64,000 nucleotides of DNA, taken from Treponema vincentii. Its GTDB lineage: Bacteria; Spirochaetota; Spirochaetia; Treponematales; Treponemataceae. The notes beneath the pieces were generated by a model. That model was not told where the DNA came from. It searched no databases and saw nothing but the letters and a program-made list of their open reading frames with translations. The DNA is taken from the NCBI RefSeq assembly GCF_010365865.1, contig NZ_CP048020.1, positions 1,550,001 to 1,614,000 on the forward strand, given 5' to 3'. Position numbers and translations under genes: made by a program. Within the stretch, counting starts at the first letter, position 1. Every line of letters starts with the position of its first letter. Below are positions 57,614 through 64,000 of this stretch, one piece after another.

Positions 57614-59836
57614 TTAAGCTTTATTAGATTCTGAAATGAGATTTTTTAAGGCTTCGGCAAATAATTCCGGATGTTTGATCATTTCGTCTGTTGTATTAAA
57701 TGCAAAGTATTCATCTGCATCCGTATTTGTTTTATTCATTAAAACCTTTTTCCTTTTTTTATAATCTCCCCAGTCATCCGTCATTATATAAACATCATAG
57801 ATTTTTTTATCGTCATCCGGCCACCAAGAAAAGAAGCAATTATCATACTTAAAATATGTTTCCCATCCGGAATAAAAGATATAATCTTTGCTAGAATAAT
57901 CGGTTGTAAAATAAGCATTAGGTAATTTTAGACTTTTTAAAAGAAGATTTCTTTTCTCTTCTCCTAAAAGTATATTTCCCCGAACATCGTTTCCAAAAAC
58001 TTTCCAGACGCATCCTGTAGTTCCCCAGAGCACAACCTTCTTTCCATACTTACCTACAATTTGTCCATCCGATCGGCTTATATTAAGAAGTGTAGTTGTT
58101 GATAATTCTTTTATCCATTTCTGAGTGATTGAAGTATTTATCTTATCTGAGGTAATTTTCTGAAATTCATTGAAAAATGTTTTAGTTACTAACTGTTTAA
58201 TGTTTTCTTTTGTGTGCTTCAATGAAATTTTTCCGTTGGGAATTGCTTCATCATAATACGAAAGAAGCACTTTAATAATATGATAAGGGTCATTGTTTTT
58301 ATACATTGCTTTTAATAAATTGAATCTAGTATTAAAAACCTCAAGGGAAGTTTTTTCGCCCGCTTGAAAGAGAACATTTACTTTTCCAAGTAAAATTTCA
58401 TAATGTTCTGCTAAAATTATAGCTTTTTCCCATTTTCCTGATTCAAGAATCTTTTTTGCCTTTAACCGTTCTTCTGAGACTTGTTCTTTAGCAAAACCTG
58501 AGTTAATTCCCTTTGAATCATCAGCGAGGAATGTATAAATGTCATGGCTATGAACTCCCAATTCAGAAAAGAACCGTAAAGCGTATAAATATGAATCCAT
58601 ACTATCAATAGTTTGGTTTTCAATAATGTTGAACACGACTCTCATCCAATGAGAAAATGATGTTTTCTGATAGTTATCTTCTTCAAAATATAAAAGCAAT
58701 GCAAAAAATGTAACTCTGGCCGGATATGTATCATTTTTATCACATCCATAAAAATCCCATGTTTGATAAGGCTTAATTTGTTTTTCAATTGAATTATTAA
58801 CTAAGGTCGTTAACAAATTAAAGATTGGGTGTATCGTATTTTTAATTGCGGCAGTATTCAATATTTTTTCGTATACCGACCATGAGATAAAAGTGTCAAT
58901 CAATGGGAAAGCAACTAAATCGGAATTAACTTTATCATAGATAGATTTCTCTTCTATGCTAGGTTCATTTTTTTTATAGAAATTCCATACATTAATAAAA
59001 TGCCTATTAAAAAAGGACATAAAAAGAGAATCCGGTAAGCAGGGTTTTGTTTTGGAGAACATTAAATCCAGCCATTTTGAATCTATGTTGTTTCTAAATG
59101 TTCGATATAATGAATTATCAGATTTCTTTAAATACTCTTCCAAACTAGCTTTGAAGTTTTCAAAACCTGTTAGAGTTTTTCCCCTGGCATTCATCTTAAC
59201 ATACGTATTGTTAGGCAACTGGTTTAATTGCATGTTAACGAAGTGAAAGGAGATTAACTCCGTATCTTTTAGAAGACTCATAATCTTACTATAATCCGGA
59301 CTTTGAAGTTTCAGAAACTGATTATGAATTTCATCGAGTACTGTCAGAATTGAGGAAATTGTCGGATCTTTCTTCCAATCATCAAAAAACCAATTTTGAT
59401 TAATTACAAACTTCGATAGGGTTTCCTCATTAAATGGTATGATATTTTCCTTGTTAGAAGGTATGATAGTATTGATACATATCTTTTCAAGAAATTCTTT
59501 TGCAGACGGCCGTGTCTCATAGCTAAATTTTTTTAATATGTCTAACGGTTCCTTTGCTTTTTCATATACATATCGATGAAATAAAAACAATGTAGTTAAC
59601 CGTTGTTGACCATCAAATGGAATAAACTTTTTTTCATCTTGACTAATATTACCATATACAAAGTCAAAAAACAGAGGTTTGTTCTGCAAAGCAGAAGAAA
59701 TAATTGTTTCTATTATTGATTTCCGAACATCTTCTGCATGTTTTGTATTTCTACCTTCCGCATATGAGCGTTGCATAACTGGAATTACTATTTTATATTC
59801 TTCTAAGAGTTTTATAAAAGTATAAATATCATTCAT
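57614..59836 (-). CDS. DUF262 domain protein (large, no HNH visible)
   Basis: This 740-residue protein has an N-terminal DUF262 (ParB/Srx-like) domain with IPVMQRSYAEGR, PLFFDFVYGNI and the nucleotide-binding IPFDGQQRLTTLFLFHRYVY, plus NNTYVKMNARGKTLTGFENF. The C-terminal 350 residues are helical then beta-rich (YFTTDYSSKDYIFYSGWETY, FFSWWPDDDKKIYDVYIMTD) with no recognisable nuclease motif. DUF262 proteins include GmrSD, BrxU and SspE, which use NTP to control DNA cleavage. It starts 3 bases after its DUF262-HNH neighbour and is strikingly AT-rich. The pair is a probable phage-defence module. Confidence 0.82.
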   Translation of the reverse strand: MNDIYTFIKLLEEYKIVIPVMQRSYAEGRNTKHAEDVRKSIIETIISSALQNKPLFFDFVYGNISQDEKKFIPFDGQQRLTTLFLFHRYVYEKAKEPLDILKKFSYETRPSAKEFLEKICINTIIPSNKENIIPFNEETLSKFVINQNWFFDDWKKDPTISSILTVLDEIHNQFLKLQSPDYSKIMSLLKDTELISFHFVNMQLNQLPNNTYVKMNARGKTLTGFENFKASLEEYLKKSDNSLYRTFRNNIDSKWLDLMFSKTKPCLPDSLFMSFFNRHFINVWNFYKKNEPSIEEKSIYDKVNSDLVAFPLIDTFISWSVYEKILNTAAIKNTIHPIFNLLTTLVNNSIEKQIKPYQTWDFYGCDKNDTYPARVTFFALLLYFEEDNYQKTSFSHWMRVVFNIIENQTIDSMDSYLYALRFFSELGVHSHDIYTFLADDSKGINSGFAKEQVSEERLKAKKILESGKWEKAIILAEHYEILLGKVNVLFQAGEKTSLEVFNTRFNLLKAMYKNNDPYHIIKVLLSYYDEAIPNGKISLKHTKENIKQLVTKTFFNEFQKITSDKINTSITQKWIKELSTTTLLNISRSDGQIVGKYGKKVVLWGTTGCVWKVFGNDVRGNILLGEEKRNLLLKSLKLPNAYFTTDYSSKDYIFYSGWETYFKYDNCFFSWWPDDDKKIYDVYIMTDDWGDYKKRKKVLMNKTNTDADEYFAFNTTDEMIKHPELFAEALKNLISESNKA

Positions 59837-59839
59837 ATT

Positions 59840-61690
59840 TTAATTCTCCTTACGCTTACTTTCGAGCAATCCAAAAGATATTTCTTCAGAATTAGAATGA
59901 TCAAAGGTATAAAATGGTTTTGCCTCGATAAAATTGCCGATTACATTCATCATAGCTTTTACATAATCCATACCGGCTTTTCTATCCCAAACTAATGGAT
60001 TTGCTGCATCAGGCGAATAATGTTTGAAAAAAGCATTCCTGGTGCAGATAGGAACGAATTGCGTTTCTGTGACTGCATTTTCATATGTTGCAAGGATACG
60101 TCTTTTTTCAAGGAAAGTTTTATTATTGAAAGAGGCATTCTTGTCAGCTTGTAATAATGCAAGATTCATCAAAGTATCATCTCTTTCGAAATCAGAATAT
60201 ACAGATAGTATTGAATTATTTTCGTCCTTTTCAATTTTTATAGGAATCCCCATAAAAACAGCCATCATGGAACGATAGACTTCTTCATCTTTTAAGTTTT
60301 CAGAGTCTATATATTCTGAAAATTCTGTAAGTTTTCCTTTTTCCATATTATTTGATAAACTTGCAATGTTAGATATATCTCTTTTTAATTGTGCTATTTC
60401 TTCTTCAGACCAACGTTTTTGACGCTCATTTTGTGCGTGGATATGTTCCAAAGACCATAAATTCTTTGCAGCTTCAAAATGTTTTTTAAATGGATAGCGG
60501 GATGTTTCACTTATTTGATTTTGAGTTGTTGCTATATTAAATAAAAGTAAAATATTATGTATTTTATCATTATCTTTTCCGTAGAGCAGCTTAGAAAAAT
60601 CAGATTTCTTATTATTGTCCATAACAGTTTTCTTACAGCGTTCTTTTATCCAATCAAAGAACGTATCTTTGGTTTCTTCATCATAATGCTTTAGAAGCTC
60701 GCTTACACTTACTTTTGAATTGCCTCGTGCATTTATAAGAAATCCAATATAGTGATAAAGTTTTCTGTCATTGTACCACGTTTGTATTGTTCGATAGACA
60801 GATTTAATTTCTTCCCAAACATTCTTCCAACCATCTTTTTTAATTTTTTCATTGAATTCTGAAAAAATAAAATAATTATCTTTCAAATTAATGTTATTTT
60901 TTAAAAGTATGGTTTCGAGTAAAAAATCCATACGGGTTGATTCGTATTTTGTTGCTTCAGGATTTGAATTGATAAAGTACCACAAATCATCATTTTCTAG
61001 TTGATTTTCGATATTCTCCCATTCTCTTGCCACATCTTCTTGGTTAAAACTTTCGTCTTTATCTTCATCATTAAGGATTAATGCTTTTACAAGTTCTGAA
61101 TTTGTCAGTGATAATTTTCCTGAATTAAGTCTTCTAAATACTTCGTAAGAATTTTCATTTTCATCAATTTCATACCAAATAAATTGAGCGTTAAATGTTT
61201 CACCTGATAGAATATCAAAAATATCATTTTTCTTTCTTGGTGAGTCTAACCATTTTATTATAGTTGTATATGCATTAGAAATATGTAAAAAATCAAGGTT
61301 TTCATCGGATGATGTCTTAAATGATTCCGTCTTAAAAAAAGTTTCACAATTAGTTCTGGTTGTATAATCCGGAGGTATTAGAGTATAACCTTCTACATCT
61401 AATGCATCTTTAGCATATTGTTCTAATGCTTTTAATATTAAAAAAATAGTTGTAAGTCTTTGTTGTCCATCTATAACTTCATATTTTGAATCCTGTCTTT
61501 TTACTACTAATGGCTGCAAACAATAAAACTTACTATCATTTTTTGCGCATTTTTTTGAATCTGCATATTCCGATAAATCTTTTAATAAGGCTAACACTTC
61601 TTCTTCTGTCCATCTATAACCGCGTTGATAACTTGGTATATGAAAATGCATTCCTAATAAATCTTTTACTGAATAAAAACAAATATCCAT
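59840..61690 (-). CDS. DUF262-DUF1524 (HNH) GmrSD-like protein
   Basis: This 616-residue protein has an N-terminal DUF262 with IPSYQRGYRWTEEEVLALLK and YEVIDGQQRLTTIFLILKAL, and YEVFRRLNSGKLSLTNSELV typical of the family. The C-terminal DUF1524/HNH nuclease shows SLEHIHAQNERQ (H-x-H-x-x-N) and LMNLALLQADKNASFNNKTF, then LEKRR, so both NTPase and nuclease look active. This is the GmrSD/SspE layout in one chain. AAGGAAAGG precedes the ATG. It is the first gene of the two-gene AT-rich operon. Confidence 0.87.
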   Translation of the reverse strand: MDICFYSVKDLLGMHFHIPSYQRGYRWTEEEVLALLKDLSEYADSKKCAKNDSKFYCLQPLVVKRQDSKYEVIDGQQRLTTIFLILKALEQYAKDALDVEGYTLIPPDYTTRTNCETFFKTESFKTSSDENLDFLHISNAYTTIIKWLDSPRKKNDIFDILSGETFNAQFIWYEIDENENSYEVFRRLNSGKLSLTNSELVKALILNDEDKDESFNQEDVAREWENIENQLENDDLWYFINSNPEATKYESTRMDFLLETILLKNNINLKDNYFIFSEFNEKIKKDGWKNVWEEIKSVYRTIQTWYNDRKLYHYIGFLINARGNSKVSVSELLKHYDEETKDTFFDWIKERCKKTVMDNNKKSDFSKLLYGKDNDKIHNILLLFNIATTQNQISETSRYPFKKHFEAAKNLWSLEHIHAQNERQKRWSEEEIAQLKRDISNIASLSNNMEKGKLTEFSEYIDSENLKDEEVYRSMMAVFMGIPIKIEKDENNSILSVYSDFERDDTLMNLALLQADKNASFNNKTFLEKRRILATYENAVTETQFVPICTRNAFFKHYSPDAANPLVWDRKAGMDYVKAMMNVIGNFIEAKPFYTFDHSNSEEISFGLLESKRKEN

Positions 61691-61763
61691 AAGCCTTTCC
61701 TTACCAGTAATACATTAAAATATATCATACCTACATAACATGATAGTCTTCTGTCGAATATTC

Positions 61764-61838
61764 TCACGGCAGCTTAAATGCGGAACTAGAGTTTACTGGT
61801 CTTTTGTTGAGTTTATTCTTGTCCCATTCAAATAGCAT
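61764..61838 (-). pseudogene. BrnT-toxin-like N-terminal fragment
   Basis: MLFEWDKNKLNKRP matches the start of BrnT toxins (M-x-FEWD-x-NK). It then runs into unrelated residues and a stop after 24 codons. No BrnA antitoxin follows. Confidence 0.35.
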
Positions 61839-62150
61839 CTGTCTATCCGACACAAGTATACCATATTTTGCATTAATGAGACGAGGGGGATCGATTCCGA
61901 TTGGGGGGAAAAAGCAGCAAGATTTGCGGGAATGGGCACGAGTTTTGTGAAACACAAAATATCTCGTATAACATCTTTTATGCCGTCCCTGGTACAAGCT
62001 TCTATTATATTCTGCAGATATCCGCAATTTGTGAATAGCTTAAAAACACTACGCAGGCGGGCGAGTTGTTTACGCTGTACGTACACGCAAAGGCACTGTC
62101 GCATAAGATATTTTACCGGCAAGTACACAAGGGTTAGCGATGGGAGCTAC

Positions 62151-62245
62151 GCTCAAGAATGTGCGTCCTTGCACATTCTTGAGCTTCGAGTTTAGGCTAA
62201 CGCCTAAACTCGCTTCTGACTCACATCACGGACATCCTTGTCCGT
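62151..62245. repeat. Hairpin-triplet element, complete forward copy
   Basis: H1 is a perfect 14-bp stem (GCTCAAGAATGTGC, loop GTCCTT, 62151-62184). H2 is GAGTTTAGGC-TAAC-GCCTAAACTC. GCTTCTGACTCACATC leads to H3, ACGGACA-TCCT-TGTCCGT, at 62228-62245. Confidence 0.8.
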
Positions 62246-62410
62246 ACGGAAACGAAGTGGAGGAATGGAGCGAAAGCGGAACAGCGGACGTAGCGACCCG
62301 AACGCAGTGAGGGGAACCTCCATAAAAATTTCGAAAGAATGATAAAGCAGAGCGTTCCGGTAAGTACTTTTTGATCTATTGATGCAACTTACCTTGATTA
62401 ATGCGACTCC

Positions 62411-62466
62411 TTGACATCATAAGTAATTTTTGTCATACTAATCATACTTATTGCACTGATCATACT
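62411..62466 (+). promoter_or_regulatory. Promoter with three TCATACT operator repeats
   Basis: TTGACA (62411-62416), 17 bases and CATACT (62434-62439) form the promoter. TCATACT occurs at 62433, 62442 and 62460, that is at 9- and 18-base spacing, covering the -10 box and start site. The AbrB-type protein encoded next is the obvious binder. Confidence 0.65.
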
Positions 62467-62485
62467 TGAAATGAGGAGGAGGAAA

Positions 62486-62710
62486 ATGAAGCATCCGGAG
62501 GGAAAATATGCGTGGACGGTTAAGGTTGGAGAGAAGGGGCAGTTTGTTATTCCGAAAGAAGCGCGGGATGTGTTTGGCATTAATCCCGGAGATACGTTGA
62601 TTGTCTTGGCAGATATAGAGAAAGGTATCGCGATCCCGCCTAAAAATATGTTTGCACATTTTATGGAGACTATTTTTAATCAAAATGAACCGGAGGAGGG
62701 GGAAAAATGA
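62486..62710 (+). CDS. AbrB/MazE/SpoVT family DNA-binding regulator
   Basis: This 74-residue protein starts at the ATG after AGGAGGAGG. An ATG 15 bases upstream lies in the ribosome site itself. The swapped-hairpin domain WTVKVGEKGQFVIPKEARDV, then FGINPGDTLIVLADIEKGI, is typical of small AbrB-type regulators that head ABC-2 exporter operons. It overlaps the ATPase gene by 4 bases. It probably represses or tunes its own operon through the TCATACT repeats. Confidence 0.88.
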   Translation: MKHPEGKYAWTVKVGEKGQFVIPKEARDVFGINPGDTLIVLADIEKGIAIPPKNMFAHFMETIFNQNEPEEGEK

Positions 62711-63432
62711 GTGCCATTGTAACCGACCGGCTGACAAAAAAATACGGCGATGTTGCTGCTGTAGATAATCTGAATTTGACTGTTGAGCAGGGGGAATTAT
62801 TTGCCTTACTTGGGGTGAACGGAGCGGGAAAAACTACAACCATTAAAATGCTTTCTTGTCTGATAAAGCCTACGAGCGGGGATGCCGTGTTGCTTGGGAA
62901 TAGTATTGTTTCAGAGCCCAGCGCGATAAAGGAAAAAATCAATATTTCACCGCAGGAAACGGCGGTAGCTGCGAATTTGTCGGTTTTAGAGAACTTGGAA
63001 CTGATTGCGGGAATTTACGGGCAAGACGATAAAACCGCAAAGAAAAATGCGTACGAGATGGCTCAAAAATTCAAGTTGGAGCATGAATTGAATAAAAAAG
63101 CAACACGCTTATCGGGAGGGATGCAGCGGCGTCTTTCTATTGCGATGGCGCTGATTTCCGAGCCGCAGATTTTATTTCTCGATGAACCGACGCTCGGGCT
63201 TGATGTGCTGGCGCGCCGTGAGTTATGGGCATCCATTAGAGAATTAAAAGGAAAAGTGACGATCATTCTGACAACGCATTATATGGATGAAGTTGAAACG
63301 CTGTCCGACCGTGTGGGAATAATGGCAAAGGGCACGTTGAAAGCGATTGGGACGGTAGCGGAATTAACGGCACAAACAGGTACTGCTAAATTGGAAGATG
63401 CCTTTGTTGCGCTTTCGGGAGGTGAGTTATGA
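62707..63432 (+). CDS. ABC-2 type exporter ATP-binding protein
   Basis: This 241-residue ATPase has Walker A LGVNGAGKTTTIKML, Q-loop ISPQETAVAANLS, signature LSGGMQRRLSIAMAL, Walker B ILFLDEPTLGLD and H-loop LTTHYMDEVE. It is of the CcmA/drug-exporter class. It overlaps both neighbours by 4 bases. The pump probably exports an antimicrobial or peptide. The substrate is unknown. Confidence 0.9.
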   Translation: MSAIVTDRLTKKYGDVAAVDNLNLTVEQGELFALLGVNGAGKTTTIKMLSCLIKPTSGDAVLLGNSIVSEPSAIKEKINISPQETAVAANLSVLENLELIAGIYGQDDKTAKKNAYEMAQKFKLEHELNKKATRLSGGMQRRLSIAMALISEPQILFLDEPTLGLDVLARRELWASIRELKGKVTIILTTHYMDEVETLSDRVGIMAKGTLKAIGTVAELTAQTGTAKLEDAFVALSGGEL

Positions 63433-64000
63433 GAATACTGTTATTTGCAAGAAGAAATGCAAAAGAAGTTTTGCGGGATCCCGTCAATTTCTTTTTCGGT
63501 CTGGGATTTCCGCTCGTACTGTTGGTGCTTCTGTCCATTATCAATGGATCCATTCCGCCTGAAGCCGGAAATCCGATGTTTGAAATAAGCAATCTTGCCC
63601 CCGGCTTGGCGATGTTCGGGAGCGTATTTATGGCGTTATTTGCGGGGATGCTGCTGTCAAAAGACCGTACCTCATCTTTTTTAATGCGCTTGTTTACGTC
63701 TCCGATGACGTCCGTAGATTTTATTTTGGGCTACACGTTGCCTATGCTCGCTATGACAATAGTGCAGGTGGCGATAACCTTAGTGGCGGCGAAAGCTTTT
63801 GGGCTTGAAATAACGGTGTACTTCCTGTGTGCGGTTATTGTAACAGCGTTGACCTCTCTGCTGTTCGTGGGGTCAGGGTTGCTTTTCGGCAGCCTGATGA
63901 ATGAGAAGGCGGTCGGCGGTGTTTGCGGAGCCTTGCTAACAAATGTTGCCGGATGGCTATCAGGAGTATTTATTCCGGTCGATTTAATAGGCGGCGCTTT
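63429..64000 (+). CDS. ABC-2 type permease (partial, runs off the window)
   Basis: The first 190 residues are visible. A cytoplasmic start (MRILLFARRNAKEVLRDPVN) leads into a helix, FFFGLGFPLVLLVLLSII. An extracellular loop and helices follow (AMFGSVFMALFAGMLLSKDR, FILGYTLPMLAMTIVQVAIT, FLCAVIVTALTSLLFVGSGL). The layout is ABC2_membrane, with TSSFLMRLFTSPMTSVDFIL as the coupling segment. It overlaps the ATPase gene by ATGA. Confidence 0.88.
   Translation, partial: MRILLFARRNAKEVLRDPVNFFFGLGFPLVLLVLLSIINGSIPPEAGNPMFEISNLAPGLAMFGSVFMALFAGMLLSKDRTSSFLMRLFTSPMTSVDFILGYTLPMLAMTIVQVAITLVAAKAFGLEITVYFLCAVIVTALTSLLFVGSGLLFGSLMNEKAVGGVCGALLTNVAGWLSGVFIPVDLIGGA

Larger units (their letters stand above)
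61691..62485. other. Gene-free stretch between the DUF262 operon and the AbrB-ABC operon
   Basis: It holds a BrnT-like fragment (61764-61838), a complete hairpin-triplet (62151-62245), a run of short GGAA/GCGA-rich sequence with no evident meaning (62246-62340) and the promoter of the downstream operon. Frames of about 100 codons here have no family resemblance. Confidence 0.55.

Noticed and set aside
61793-62128. 111-codon minus-strand frame upstream of the DUF262 operon
   Set aside because: It has no family match, no ribosome site, and overlaps the BrnT-like stub in another frame.
1-64000. tRNA or rRNA genes
   Set aside because: I read the gene-free stretches for cloverleaf-type sequences and rRNA words and saw none. 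A tRNAscan run would settle it.

Overview
The window reads as a host-associated Treponema chromosome, most like the oral T. denticola / T. vincentii / T. medium group. The evidence is the mix of families: an alkylglycerone-phosphate-synthase-like flavoprotein beside a GlpA/GlpB/DUF1667/FGGY-kinase cluster, a fused NMT1-type ABC permease-ATPase, an RND/LolA-like/beta-barrel export cluster, a spirochaete-type propeller lipoprotein, a formylglycine-fold surface lipoprotein whose C-terminus looks like a diversity-generating-retroelement target, and many small hairpin repeats between genes. The species assignment is an inference from gene content. I see no rRNA, tRNA or CRISPR array.

Layout. 1-5.5 kb: glycerol-3-phosphate and ether-lipid type oxidoreductases with an FGGY kinase. 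5.5-10 kb: two small membrane proteins, a GNAT, a DUF1538 membrane protein with a tandem PII-like partner, and a VapBC-type pair. 10-19 kb: housekeeping genes (mnmA, a lipoprotein, SPFH/NfeD, pyrG, polA). 19-24.2 kb: an accessory stretch with an Rpn-type nuclease, the putative DGR-diversified lipoprotein, an 8-bp tandem repeat, a broken insertion sequence and most copies of the hairpin repeat. 24-30.5 kb: rqcH, then a thiamine ABC operon (thiB-thiP-thiQ) behind a TPP riboswitch, with a toxin-antitoxin pair between thiP and thiQ. 30.5-45 kb: anmK, a PAS-like membrane protein, KtrA, cardiolipin synthase, an NMT1-type ABC system, a KtrB/TrkH channel, a Lon-type protease, a membrane protein and a GNAT. 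45-50.5 kb: an RND/LolA-like/porin operon under a promoter that overlaps a 12-bp palindrome. 50.5-57 kb: two ABC exporters, one carrying three ATPase domains, split by a Fic gene with its own operator. 57-62 kb: toxin and nuclease fragments and a tandem pair of DUF262 genes, a likely defence locus. 62.4-64 kb: an AbrB-type regulator and an ABC-2 exporter that runs off the edge.

The most interesting signal is a dispersed family of three-hairpin elements. Two hairpins (H1, H3) are capped by a conserved CATCC(T/G)TG apex, while their stem sequences differ from copy to copy and still pair perfectly or nearly so. Between them lies a hairpin (H2) with a conserved base (GCGAGTTT...AAACATCGCTWCTG). 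One copy sits inside a roughly 215-bp element with terminal inverted repeats, and another overlaps the stop codon of the putative DGR target gene.

Four otherwise well-conserved genes (the AgpS-like gene, polA, thiB, ktrB) are broken only at homopolymer runs. This looks more like sequencing error than gene decay, so I annotate them as single genes.
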